From the NCBI GenBank assembly GCA_003640385.1, contig RCAB01000234.1, forward strand, positions 1-64,000: a stretch of 64,000 nucleotides of DNA, written 5' to 3'. Below the pieces are notes generated by a model. That model saw only the letters and a list, made by a program, of their open reading frames with translations. It was not told the origin of the DNA and searched no databases. The translations under genes and the position numbers were made by a program. Shown in pieces: positions 34,569-47,842 of this stretch (position 1 is the stretch's first letter; every line of letters begins with the position of its first letter). Source of the DNA: Setaria digitata. Its lineage: Eukaryota > Nematoda > Chromadorea > Rhabditida > Setariidae.

Positions 34569-37500
34569 TCATGATGAAAACAAATTTTTAATTACAATGC
34601 TTCGTCTTATGGCACTTGAAGATCCCGAATTGTAAGAGAATGTAATTCCTCTGCCAAACTTGCCTGGCTTAATTAACCGATTCTTGGAATTGTCAGAGAA
34701 ATTGACACTGACTGGAGTATCGTCACTCCGTAACTTTTCCAGTTCAATCTAAATAAACATACACAAATTCATTCAAGAATTCTAAGACACAGCGATTTTA
34801 ACGCTATTTCAGATAGGGACCTACCAGAAAGAAAGGGCAGCAAATAGAAAGTTATACTTCAATTTTATTTAATCACCACTCCTTCGCACTAGTATATCAG
34901 TTTAAAAGCCATTCAGAACAAAACCATTTGTCAGAATTCAAACCTCATGAGCTATTAATTGTTTCGCAGCACTAGATAATGTATTCCAGGACCTGTTCTT
35001 GTGACATTCATCACTCTCGGAAAATATAACCACTTGGTCGATGGGACTAAAAAAAATGGTATAACCTGGAGCAGTGAAATACAACGCCTAAAAATCCACT
35101 GAAACTTACGGTTTAAAAACAAAACTGACGGATCCATTCTGTGAAACTGAAGTGAAAGTGAGTGAGAAGGTACGCATGATGCCAACAATGGAACGCAAAA
35201 TTTCAAGTTCTCGAACACTGTAGAGCTGGGTGTTCATCTGTAACAAAGAAAAGTATAAAATAGGCAGGTTATGTCAGAAGCTAGAAAGAGAATGATCTGC
35301 AGTAGCGCCTATTAACTAGACTTCAAGTTCCTTTCGTTTTCGTGGACAACCAGTAAAAAAAAAGCTGCTAAAAATTATCCCAAAGAGCTCGGGAAAAACA
35401 TTAAAGATTACCGGTTTCAAATTCGGTTGCACTATACGAATCAGATATGGCAAAATTTCAAGCACAACTGTTGGCAGTGAAAAATTCCATTGTGTTGCTC
35501 CAGCTCGAACACTTTCTACTATTTCAACGGACTGTTCACGACGTTGCATTGCATTCTGAAATAATTTTATTAAGCAACAGCATACAAAATTGATTCTTTC
35601 TAAAACCTAACATATATGCTGCAGTTACAAAGAAAAGCTAAGCATAATCAAAGAAAAAAAAAATTACCTGATATTCTGTTGGGAAGCTCAGTTGTGTTCG
35701 ACCTCTGCAGCACAGAAGCAAATGCACGCTAACGCATACAGCAGACAAATATTTCAGCAAATTATAGTCCTGGACACTATTCATCGATGTAACTATTCGG
35801 TCGTAATAACATAAGTGCCGGACCACTGCAGAAGCCTGAGCAAATAATTTGTGTTAACTGTTCATGAAAAAGAAAAAGAGAAGCGAAAGATCAAGGCACT
35901 AAAATTATCTACAATATCAGAAGCTCAAAGAAAACCAAGGTTCCAGCATATAGATTCAAATCATTATTAATAAGAAGCAAAAATATCCTCGAATTACTCT
36001 TTAAACAAGAAAAAGGGTAGAGTAAGAACGAACCCTTGAAATTCACTTCAAAGTCCATTCTTCAGTTGAAAAGCCAGAAAAGAAGAAAAAATCCATGAGA
36101 ACCATCAATTACTATTCTGTACAGTCTTTCAACGCTACATCGAATATGGCTATCGACACTAACTTTCATACAGATACGGTTTGTTTATGAGTAGATTACA
36201 CAACTAACAACCTAATCTTCAGTCTTAATTTTACCTTACCAATAGTAGGAGATCCTACGTTGTTCGGAAGTGTGAGTAAATCAACTCGTCACTATTCACC
36301 ATTACACAAACGCTCCTCTCAATAAAGTGAATTGTTTAGGTTTAGAAGAAGTTAATAAAACTGAAAGAAAATTGATAAGCACTTTACATTTGACAGCAAA
36401 CCGGCACTTCTGACATTCAAATAGTTGGTAAAAATCCCCATGTAAAAGCGATCAGTTTCGCTTCCTTGCACCTCCGAAATAAGTGTGATTCGTTTAACAC
36501 GTGAAGCTGCAGGTTGAATGCGACCATTCGCATCCAAATGTCGAGAAATTTCGAAAATTGCAGCCCAGGAATCAAACAGTGACTTCTCTCCAAATTGCTT
36601 TTCACGCTCACAAAACTGTAAGGGTGTAATATGAACAATGTGTAATATAAAGATGCATATTTGTTAGGGCGCATCAGGTCCGAGGAAGTTACAAAACAGA
36701 AAATCAGGTACTAATTATCCTGCTCGACCTAACATGCATCCCCAAACAAACGAAAGGAAGCAGAAGTCGGAAACAGAAGTGTACCTTGAGAACAGCTTCT
36801 CGATCAACTGAAGCACAACCTTCAGATGCGATAAACTGCAAACTGTTAATTGATAAACGAAGATCTCTCGAACATGCATTAATAATTTCTGACAGTGCGC
36901 TGGATTCAATTTTCAGATGCTCTAATTTCGATATCTAAAAAAGAATATAATTCCTGAGAAACACTGGTAATGTGAACAAATTCCATTTTTAATTTTTAAC
37001 TAATATAAATTATTCTTCGACACACATATTTGCGTCCCACCTTTTTTTAAAGATTTTCTAGATGCTTTGTTCATAATGAATGATTTAAAAAGTAACTTGA
37101 GTTATTGTTGTCACCTAAAAATAACCCTGGAAAGAGAAAATGAAGTTCAGCATCTCGAAAATATTTATTATTCACCAACAGTAAGTAGGAAATTTATACA
37201 ATAAGCAGGAAAATTTAGTTTAATTGAAAAAAAAACCTTCAAACTGCTCATTAATGCTTAGATTTTTTATGAAAGGATATTCATGAACAGTTCCACTAAT
37301 GGTATATTTCATAAGATCTAAATCCACAAGAGTGAAAAAACTAAATATATCACAATGTGTCCATATAGAGATAATACAACTCTCCCACATAAAGGATAGA
37401 GATTTTATCATATTCATAGAATTAGAACCGGAATGGATGGAGTAAAAATTTAACCCATTTTCACTTAAATAAATGAAAGAAAATGAGTACCTCTTTAAGC

Positions 37501-40146
37501 CTTTTCATCAAGCGCTTTTCGTCAGTTCTCGATAACTGTAGCACTAAAGCGATTGACCGTAACTCACGCAGAGATGGAGTGTACCTGCAATAAAAACTCA
37601 CTGTTATGCATTGAAAAGTGTAAGAATGTCACACTTTATTCGAATTATCAAAATGACTAAAATTTTATTTTGCAGAGCAATGGACTAACAGATTGTTGCA
37701 TATGCATATTACTGGCCGTCGAAGCGAATGCCTTCCAGTGGCAGTTACAGCTTTACACAAGTAGTGAATGGACTGCGTTGGCGCACCATCAATTTCATCC
37801 AAAATTAGACAGTTTGGTTTAGAACCCTGTAAAAAAGATTTCGCTGAAATAAAGCCAAATCTTTCATTCTAGTCTTCTAACAATTATTTCTCTTTTAGAA
37901 ATGGTCCTTACAGCATCCAGAGTCCTTGTAGTCCGCAAAGCAACCTCAAAACACTTTTCAAAATCCACGGTATTTCGCTCATCACTAAAAAACGGATAGA
38001 AAATATCAAAAAAAAAGGAGAAAAAAGTAAAGAAAAAAGAAGTTATACAAAATAGTAAAAATTCGGAAAATTGCTGCACAACAAAATCAAAGTTAATAGA
38101 AAAACTGCACCAAACAAATTTAAAGAGCTTTAAATAACTAGACCCTACAAGAAACAAAGAGAAATTTTCCGAAATCTTTCGAGATTCAGAAAAGTTATTT
38201 GCCGAAACTAGATAAAACTTTACCTAGCATTTAGGCTAATTACTCGGTATCCAGCATGTTGAGCTACCAAAGTTGCTAATGTAGTTTTACCAGTACCAGC
38301 AGGTCCAGCAAGGAGGACTACCTAGACTTCCAACTCTTTAAAATATTTTCATTGGAAAGAAAAAAATAATGAACATGAAATTCGACAAAAAAGAAAAGAA
38401 AAAATTGGGTACATTCATACTTTAAGTGACGGACGTCTCGGCTTTTCATTGTTAAGCATGAGCTGTAGTTGGTTTGAAGTACTTCTCAAGACAGCATCCG
38501 GGACGGTCCATTGAAAGACACACTCGTCCCACAACTTTATCCAGTTCAGCAATAAACGATTCACAGTCTAAACTTAACCCTTTTTCAGAAAATCAATCCT
38601 TATCCTAAGAGTCCTGGTTTAAATTAGGAGCAGCCGCAATGAAGAAACATAAAAATACCTCGTCACTAATGAGATCAGTATAAGTCTGCGGGGAATATTT
38701 ATCAACCCACAATTTGTCTTGAAAAAACGTAGACCCCTCTTTTACACCTTCGACAGCAATATCAGGAACCTCGAAAGCAGTTCCAGAATTCAATACTTTT
38801 TCTGTAAAACCAAACTTCAAGACATCATTGCGAAGTTTCTCATTGTTGCGGTCTTTAACTGTCCCATCAACAGTCCTTAACATTATGTAAAACCTGAAAA
38901 ACAACCTCATCACAAAATGAAATCCAGAATAAAGAAGTGCTTTTTCCAATTTTGGCTCAATATTCTTAATTATTGCTCAACAGGCTGTTTAACGCTACTT
39001 AACACTCTCAGGTAAAATCGTAAATACTCTCCAAATTAACATCAGAAAACATTCAGTCTTAAAACATCGACTATCAGCAGCAATTTATACCTGTGCAATA
39101 TAGAAGGTGCTGTGAAACCGATCCACGAGGTGTCACCAGACGGTGGGTATAGCAACACTTCGCTTTTTTTCGAAGTGGATGACGTACTCTGTTTACTTTC
39201 TTCTTCGCCCAAATCCATTAAACGGCGTTTTTTACGAGCCTACAAACAAAGATGACAGAAAGTTTCGACCTGTCCAGTTAATATATAGTAAGAGTATGCA
39301 TTTCTAATCAACGGTCATCATGTGTAATGAAATAATCTCATTCCCTGTACATCTGTCTGGAAAGTAATAGAGGAAAAAAAAGAGAGGAAAGAAAAAGAAC
39401 AATGGATTCCAGGATAAAAAATTAGGATCATATTTTACATCGCCAAAGAACAGTCACTGAAAATAAAAATGCTCAACTAACCCATGAAATTCGTTGCGAA
39501 AGCCGCTCAATCACTTCATTGTTAAGCATTTCTCGCTTCAGCTCCTGTTCTTTTTCATAATTATCGGAATTGAACCGCATATGCCAATCTATTAGCGCTA
39601 TTTATACCCATGTATAATTTTCAAGAAATAAATCTTAAAACTACTTTAAACAAATTGAAGCTTCTAACACCAACAATGTCAAAGCCATTATTAGATCATT
39701 CGCTTTAATGTGTCAAAAGTAACAAAATGTCATGATTCAATCTCTGAATAAATGATCAGGATGGTTGTCAAGCATCAGATTTAATTCATCACATAACATT
39801 GATTGCTATGCTCATATCAGTACAAACTGCTCCTGAAATATAATTAAAGCAGCAACCAGACTACATACCAAGTTCATCACAATCATCAGGATCTAACATC
39901 CGTTTTGGCGGTCCACGTACGACATCATTCAAAGCACTTAAAGCATTTCCTGTTGAATCATTTTGTATATTCGTTTCACTAGAAAAATTTAAACATAAAA
40001 AATATGTTTTGTAATAACGAATGACATGACCACCACGTCAGTCAAGAATGAGATGCCGAGAAATGTAAATAAACAAAAACCAACCCGAAATGGAAGGCAT
40101 CATCTGCAAAATCCGCTCCAACATCATTGTAAACATCTAAATCCAT
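34569..40146 (-). CDS. ctf-18: Chromosome transmission fidelity protein 18 (alternative clamp loader), 17 exons, 773 aa
   Basis: CTF18 is the large subunit of the alternative replication factor C complex that acts on PCNA during replication and supports sister-chromatid cohesion. Exons in transcript order: 40146-40085, 39978-39869, 39597-39482, 39239-39091, 38893-38659, 38567-38421, 38321-38224, 37984-37912, 37826-37690, 37584-37491, 36934-36785, 36615-36388, 35835-35668, 35555-35412, 35237-35110, 35046-34944, 34748-34569. Phases all agree (2322 bases). The RFC box LWVDKYSPQTYTDLISDE precedes the AAA+ domain: Walker A GPAGTGKT (about 279-286), LNASDERN, Walker B LILDEIDG and RRPVICICNN. The C-terminal part includes LRLSINSLQF, and the basic tail is the CTF18-specific segment that binds DCC1 and CTF8 (known of the family). 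It is shorter than the human protein (975 aa), mainly at the N-terminus. A TTCAG acceptor ten bases upstream of the start suggests trans-splicing. Confidence 0.95.
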
Positions 40147-40817
40147 CTACTCGATCCTGAACCAAAAATTATTTAAATCCTATCTAGGATTTATAGAAAG
40201 TACTCTCCATATATCATCCAAAAATTAGAATCACCACAACAATAAATATTCTGCTCTCACTTCTTCATAATCTCGCACTCTCACCCTAAACATGTCATTG
40301 CCCGAAGAGGCTAATTCCCTTACCAACTAACTTCCTTATTATATGAGTACGGATGGCTCTTACGACACAGCAACCCTGACAACTTCCACATCACGGAAAA
40401 CGCACAAGACAACCTTACACAGTATTCTGCGCAAGAACTCCGTATAATAAAAGAGTATGGAGCGTTTTCAACCAACATGCAAGTGAATATTTTTGACGGT
40501 TCTGAGACCATTGCGTAATTCGGAATATCAAAATTAACTTGAAAAAAATTCTTGCAATGGGTGGAGAAATTAATCAACTTTATTAAAAACATTACACAAA
40601 TGCAAGATTAAAAATAATCAAAATAACATTATTGATGATAATGGTAAAATAACAATAATAATGATAATAGTAAAAAAAAAAATAATACTTCCAAAAATGT
40701 GCATTTAGTATGCATAACATCGAACAAATCATCGTAAAGGAACTAGCTATACAGTCCCTTTCTCCTTGTCATCTTTGATATTACAAAAAGTTAGATAAAA
40801 TGTATGAATAAAACCAA

Positions 40818-40851
<34 letters not shown>

Positions 40852-42990
40852 TCTGACAACAGACACGAATAAACAAACAGCATGGATGGTACGAGTAGTA
40901 AATAAATGAAAAACGTGGATCACAGCAAGTAACGGCTCATACGAAAAGAGAATACATCCGCATGAATAAAACGTACGACCGGTTGAACTGAACAATTCTA
41001 CCAGTCAACGTGATTCATGATAATGCCGTCACAGCAATCACAGCCATCATGAATGGGTATTGTGCTTGGATCCGAACTTCAGAAATTTTACTAAATAATC
41101 TTTAAAATTCCAAAAGTTTTATTGTCTTACTTTTTTCATTTTGACTTTCCAGAAGTTCCAAGTGATGAATCGTAAAGAATTGTAGCATCTTTAAAAACAA
41201 ATCATATTATACTGAGCAAAATCCACTAACAGTCAAAAACCAAGGTGCTTCCCAGTAGAATATGGGAGGTGATGAACAACAGATGGGATATGAAAATAGT
41301 GTATAAGCACACTAGAAACCGTTAAAGTAACAAAGTTGTTAGTTGATGAATGAACGATGACATCATACCCAATGTCAAACGATAATAAAACCATATTTAA
41401 ATTATACCCATTCCAAATATTGAAATGTGTTCAACCAGCAATATCTCTGAGTTAGCTTGTCACAGTAACTGTCAAGTAGTTTAACTGCACAGAATCAAAA
41501 CAGCTAATTGAACTACCGCCAAAAATCAAAAACACTCTTCACCAGGAAAATCAATCATTTACAAAAAAAGTTAAATTTTAAAAAATCTACATACTAATAA
41601 AATAAAAAAGGATTTTAAGATTGGACAGGCGAAGTTCTAAAATTATTTAAGACATGGATTCAAACTGTCTAGCTTAAACTCAAAATATCTTTCAGAATCA
41701 CAGGAGATGTCCGGAAATTGTATTTGCGTAATAATACTACGACCAAGCAAAAAAAAAGTCACGAAAGTACTCTAGCTGTAAATAGAACACATTCAGAGAA
41801 TTACCAGACAGACAACCTGGAAACTATACTTGTCCAAACACTAGAAACAGCAAAGATATCTTAGAAATTGTTTTCGTAGAAAGCACATCGCAACCAAGGA
41901 ATAACATATGTTCTAGAAACAACTGTCGCTAAAGAGTAGATAATAAAAGATGAAAAGGAACTCGAAAACTAGAAATTATAAAATTATAGAACCGACATTG
42001 AAAAAGATGTGAAATAATGAAACTCAGGCAAAACATTAAAATACAACCTAAAACAGAAAAATAGTACAACCATTATGGCGAATAGAATCCCTACTGCAAG
42101 AGGACATTTAACATGCGCATGTTTAAATATGACATTTAAAATGCTTACATCCTTTAACCCTGCATCTGGGGTGGATATAACACATAAATATGAGTGACAC
42201 GTGTTGCGAAAATTATCAATTACCGAAAAAAAAAATTATATATAAGGCAAACAACGGTGCCCCACATCTATAACAACAAATTAGAAAAAAATAACTAATT
42301 ACTAAAAAACTGAAAACTACCGAACGAATAAAAAGCTAAAGAACTGCATAAAATTCATTAAAAGCCGAAAGCATCAGATTTTGTGTCAGCATTATATCAG
42401 GACGAGTTATAGAGTGTATGCTTTTGCTAGAAATAACTTCGAAGATAGCATGCGATAACGAGAAAGCTGAGGAGTGGTGGTAATAAATGAGTTAAGTGAG
42501 GCACTAATATTAACATAAATGATCCCGATCAAACTTGAAATACGAGAGAAATTGTAATATGGAAAACAAGTAGAAATGTGAAAATGGCTAAGGGCTCAAG
42601 AAACCCTCCAAGTCAATACACCTTGACCAACCATTATCAATATAGTTAACTTATTTCTAATAGAAATATGAAAAAAAGAAAGAAAAAATATTAAGAAAAT
42701 AACGATGCTTTTAAAATCAAAAACTTTATAATTTTATTTGCTCACTATCGCGATGGACGATCAATGAGCAAATGTCTTCTGAGACTCCACACAATAAAAT
42801 GATTAATGAAGAAGTAAAAATAAAATAAAATAAAGTAAGAAAAAAGAAAAAACAACGAAAAAAAAAAAAAAGAAAAAAGAAAGAAAAAGCAACGTTAGGT
42901 AAGGGAATCGCATGTACACACTGTAGTAATGATTTGCTTATTTGAGTGACTGATGATCGCTGTTATGATGGAGGGAGTTTACCGCTACAT
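40147..42990. other. Long spacer between CTF18 and G3BP
   Basis: The right part is probably the G3BP 3' untranslated region, and the left part holds the CTF18 5' flank. AT-rich simple sequence occurs near 40620-40680 and a poly-A run at 40825-40849. A minus-strand frame of 90 codons (40320-40592) has no start context or family signal. Nothing else was recognised. Confidence 0.45.
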
Positions 42991-45900
42991 TTAGTGCCGA
43001 CCGTGTTCACTTGATTGCCGATATTCACTGCCACCGCTGTAATGTCGTAATCCTCGAGATCCACCTCCTCCACCACGCCCACCATTCGATCCATTACGCA
43101 TGCTAAACCCGCCGCGTGACAAGCCTAATAAAATCCCGGTGCTCAATACAGACAACACTGTTTGAAGAAACATTTAACAATTCCATAAAAAGAACTAGAT
43201 CAAAAGATGAACTTTAGCGTGAACTAAATCAAAACCCTCAAATCCCTTCCTCAAATCAAGGGACAGTGCTATGGACAACAGCAGGTGATCATTTTAATCA
43301 AAGTAATATAGAACCTTGCAGTGGAGGACCTCTGTGTATAAAGGAAGTACGAGAGCTCATCTGCCCACCCTTCTGCTCAGAAAGAGTAGCTTCTCCATCG
43401 AATCCAAGTGAATCAATTTTCAAATGTATTAGTGAAAGTGCTCGTTCCTGAAAAGCGGCACTTCACGGGCAAAACGCCGTTCGCGTTAGGGAAATAAGAA
43501 TAGGTAACTTAATATGCTCATGATGTATAAAAGCATCAGCACTTCCTGCAAAAAAATCAAAGTTTTTTTTTCCTGAATTTTATTCAATTCAGTCTCCAAC
43601 AACAAAGCATTCCTTGAAGAAAATGAATTGTAGCTCACTGCATCTAACGATGTGCAATAAAAAAATAAGCGGAGAACCCTAACTCACCTTTCTTGCAGCA
43701 TTAAAAGCATTTTTTGCACCTTCCGGTGTTCTCATAACTACGAAAGCAAAAACAGTCCGCTGTGGATCTGTAGTGTCCATCACACGACGAGGAACATTTA
43801 CTGCGGCAACGTGTCCAAATTCTAAAAAAAAAAGATAACGCAACATGTATCAAAATCCAATTGCAATAACTGCTCCCAGAGTGAAACATCACAATGTAAA
43901 CAACTTACTTTCAAACTCGGAACGTATATCTTTTTCAATTGCAGCTGCGCTTTCAGGAATAATGTTACGAGTTATGCCACCCACGTAGAGCCGACAACTA
44001 TCTTCTAAAAAATTTCAAGTAAGCTTCAGATTATAAAACCAAAAAAGACAAAACTCCCATAATTTTCTACCGCGCAAGCTATTTATTTAATTACTCACCA
44101 AAATTTGTATGAAGATTTGCAGTGTTTGAAGACAGTGAAGTCTGATTCTGCATTATAGGCAAACGGACTGGTGTCTGGGTTGTAGCCTGATTCATATTCT
44201 GTAACTGAGCAGTGAGACTTGCTGCAGTTGTCTGATTACCACCGACCAATTTGGCCCATGTTTTTGGTGTTGAATCAACCGTAACTGAATTGGAATCTTC
44301 CGTCTGCAAACCAGTTAGCTTGTTTAATGATGAGTCATCATTCTAAAAGTTCTCGCCACTGCTAAAATTATAACAAAAAAAAAGTATCCGATGTAAGTAC
44401 AATTATTAACAACTTACATGTGCTTCTTCAGTAGAACTGTCGTCCGATTTGTTACTAGCCACGTCATTTATTTGATGCTTTACATCATGAACCATAGTAT
44501 TTGCATTCAATGCTGGAATAGGTTCAAGATGCTGCTCCTTTTTCAAGCTATCCGGTGACGGTTCAATAATCTCAGTTTCTAGAAATCTCCAGCATGATGG
44601 CACGTATTTAGGCGAAGTTTCTTTTTTCTACAACATAAAACTTCCCCATACAACTAAACTATAACGACAGGGTCACTGAAATTCACAGGGACTAATTTGG
44701 TCAATGTGGCAGAAGCTAAAAGCATAGAAAATATAGTCAGGACCACCGTGAGGCCATTATGGAGAGTGAAAAAGGAGGAAAACTATTCAATGGTTTCTCC
44801 TTCGCCTGCAAGAAATATCTGATCCCCAGGCTCTCATAAGTTCCTTTTCTGCTGGAGCGCAACATTATACAATGATTGAGACATGCCACTTCCAGGATCC
44901 TAGTGATATTGACAATGAGACTATAAATACTAACGGTTATGATTTCCAGAAACAGTCTGAGTATGACCGTTGATTTCTCCAGCTTCACCATTTGTCGCAG
45001 CATTCTCCTCATTTACAATCTGAGTTTGAACATCTAAACAGTGAACTATATTATTCCTTCATAACAAGAAATAAATTTTAACTTTGGCTTTTTCAGCAAT
45101 CAGTGTAGATAACTATTCTTCCTTTTCTTCCATCCTTTAACTGATTTGTACTCGCATGTCCCTAAATGCTGAGGTGTTAATCCTGCATATATGGAAAGTC
45201 TTCCAACCAATATGGAATCACAAATATAACAAGTGGCAAGCAAAAAGGTTCCGGCAGCAGATACACAAGTCACTACATCCACCTTGATTGTTTAATCCAG
45301 TTTTAAATTTCTGACCTAATCTGTCTCGGTTGTGATTTTACTTACAATACTAAAGTTCCTGGGAAAACGTTTCATCATGTTTCTACAGCGAAAGTATCTC
45401 ACAAACGATGTTTTCTTTATATACGCAGCAAACTATAATGTCACTGTAAAACAAGGAAGTATAGGAACCGTTCTTCTGCGGAGAAATAATGGTGTCACCG
45501 AAAGCTCGATCAAGCCATTGAAAAACATCATTGTGGACATAGTATTTCTTTGGAGTCTGTGGACACAGAATGAAGGTTTGCAAGAAACGCCTTCCAGGAT
45601 TATCGCCGACAGAAAGTTCACCACAAACCTTAAGACTTTTTATTTAAAGCTTAGGTTTTTGAAATCCAGGTAGAAAAACTGCCTCCAAGTTTTTATTTTT
45701 TCTATTCTCTCCTACTATCCAAAATTCGTCAAAAAGAAAAGAGCAGTGAAAGACTCCTAACTTACTTGTATGACTAAACCATTATTCATCGTAGCAGTAC
45801 CACTGACAGTATAAATCCGCGCTTTGCAGTCAACAAAAGCCAAACGTTCGATCGCTTTCTGGATTTTCTGGAAATTAAACAACTTTTTCTTCTCCTCTTT

Positions 45901-46533
45901 ATAAAAATGGTGTGCTTCCTGACGAACACATAAAAATTATGAATTGGAACCTGCTGTCCCTGAACAGGTTGATCCGTATCGTGAGCAAAGTATGATTCAT
46001 GGCTGTAGAAGCGGAAAACATCTTGTGGCCTTTCTGACAGCATTGTATAGTATTGACGAACAAATTCACGTCCAATTTCTTAAAAATAATAATGCAGTGA
46101 GAACAATACAATACGGAGTAGTGCACCCTTTAAAAAAGCTTAAAATACGCTGCTCCAAGTTAAAAAACTATGCAGTATTTGTTCAATCATCCATGACGTC
46201 AAGTCACTGGGAGTACAACTGACATTTCTTGCGGAAGTGGAAGAAATATACTTTGACCTTCTACATGTGGGAATACACTGAAGAATAAGAACAGTAAATA
46301 ACATTATTTCGAGTAACAGTACAATACAGAACATATTTCTAACGCTTTAAATATTGCAATAAGCTACTGATACATCATGTTGGACTCATCGATAAATGTA
46401 GGAATCAGTGTTATCATTAGAAAATATATAGTCAAATAAGATTTAATGAAAAACCTTTCGGCGATGGCTGTGGTGATTTGGCAACTTCATTTGTACGGCC
46501 ATTTATAACATCACCAACTCCCTCCATCTTCAT
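42991..46533 (-). CDS. gtbp-1: G3BP/Rasputin RNA-binding protein (NTF2-like, RRM, RGG), 11 exons, about 498 aa
   Basis: G3BP is the core scaffold of stress granules; its NTF2-like domain dimerises and binds partners while RRM and RGG parts bind RNA. Exons in transcript order: 46533-46455, 46078-45951, 45867-45766, 45628-45445, 45033-44935, about 44620 (or 44627) to 44418, 44303-44099, 44004-43909, 43821-43688, 43447-43315, 43124-42991. The NTF2-like domain shows GREFVRQYYTMLS, FRFYSHESYF and FILCPQTPKKYYVHNDVF. A long low-complexity middle rich in Asn, Gln and Thr follows, then an RRM with RNP2 CRLYVGG and RNP1 RTVFAFVVM, and a Gly/Arg-rich end with GGRGGGGGSRG. A TTTGCAG acceptor 18 bases upstream of the start suits trans-splicing. 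The acceptor of the sixth exon is ambiguous (TGTAG or AAAAAG), changing only two or three residues. Exon 2 uses a TTTTAAG acceptor. Confidence 0.93.
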
Positions 46534-46946
46534 ATTGAATAAAAACGACCGCTGCAAACACGCGATTCCTAAATCTTTACAAGTAACAACCAGTGCCAAG
46601 TACCAGATCTCATGTGACTAGCTTCACACAAAAACGAAATCGCTAATTTCATAAAGACAAGTTACCAATGATGGAGAAAGCTTTAATCCCTTCTTAGACA
46701 GGTACGAAATATTAAAAAATGAATGATCGACGGCTCAATTCAAACACAGGGAATACATAATACAGAACATACGTTGTGCACACACTTTGAATTCTCCTTC
46801 TAATATGAAACAAGAAACAGTAATCTAATCCTCTTTATATAACAAAATCCATATAATACACTAAAATATAAAATGTTCACAATAAGTAACCATCTTTTTC
46901 AATTACTTCTATCTTACTATATCATCATTTTCAAAGTGACCACTAA
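46534..46946. other. Upstream flank of G3BP
   Basis: This 400-base stretch between the G3BP start and the tentative small gene contains no reading frame of note. It probably carries the G3BP promoter and the 3' end of the neighbour. Confidence 0.4.
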
Positions 46947-47842
46947 TTACAGTACAGGTAATGCTTTCTCTGCAAGATGTTCTGCAGGCGTAAAATAATC
47001 CAGCGTAGTAATATCAGGATGGTACGAGTATAGAGAGCCTTTTTAAGCTCCTACTTCTTTAACTGAAGCATGGTCAACACAGACAGTCCTTTGTTTCAAT
47101 TTTTCTTCTAGAATGCCATTTAGTGTCAACAGCTTGATGGCAAGCAGACTTTGTGTGGTATTAAACCAGGACGCAAGGAGAGCACACAAGAAGATGGAAC
47201 TCATATATGGCTAAGTCACCTGCTTTAAGTAGGAACTTTAAATCGTTGGCAGTAGCCACTCTTGATACCTAAAGAAAATCTGTGAGTTTAGACTAAAACG
47301 ATTTCCAACATCTCTGCACTTTACAACTACATCTAAAACATATGCTGAAAGTACTAAAGAGCGACTTTACAATGACCACTGTAATCACTTGGCAATAGAT
47401 ATCCCAATCCTGCTTCTAAACGTCCAAATACTCAAATATTCCCATTCCAAAATCAACCTCCCTCTCCTAACAGTAACAAGAGACAAGCTGCATTACTTTA
47501 GTTGTACATCACCTACGTTTTCGCCTCTCCACTGAATACAGACCACTAAATTACTCATCCAAAATGATGTAATAATGATTACCACAGCAACTCATTTATA
47601 TGATGCTTTATGATAACATGAAGAGCTGAGTCACGCAAACAAATAAAAATATACGGAATGAGATCTTTGACACCATTCGAATATCCTTAAGGCAATTTAC
47701 ATGTTTCTAGAAATTTAAGATTTTACTGAATTTCAAAATAACCGTTATCCTACCGCATTTCGGAAAATATGAACACACAGTACTGCCGAACCTCAAAAGG
47801 GACGCAGAATTCTCGAAGTAATCCTGCCCACCATTTAGTCAT
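46947..47842 (-). CDS. Tentative small gene, 4 exons, about 77 aa
   Basis: Four minus-strand pieces join in phase: 47842-47779 (or to 47754 if a further exon exists), 47545-47517, 47268-47220 and 47038-46947. The start MTKWWAGLLREFC follows a TTTAAG acceptor five bases upstream. The second piece ends at a strong GTAGGT donor, the third has a TTCTTTAG acceptor, and the last ends in FTPAEHLAEKALPVL and a stop. The product is compact with aromatic and basic N-terminal residues, which would suit a small mitochondrial or membrane-associated protein, but I recognise no family and the location is a guess. Weak points are the GTGTGT donor of the first exon and the AAAAAG acceptor of the last. The amino-acid composition of the last two exons looks coding rather than random. 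Confidence 0.4.

Noticed and set aside
40320..40592. Minus-strand open frame of 90 codons with several Cys upstream of CTF18
   Set aside because: The composition is not bad, but there is no upstream exon, no clear start or splice border and no family match. It may be revisited with transcript data.
46212..46280. Open piece in the first G3BP intron that reads like coding sequence with an acceptor before it
   Set aside because: It breaks phase with both neighbouring exons, while the direct join of 46455 to 46078 keeps frame and gives the normal NTF2-like domain start. A rare alternative exon is not excluded.
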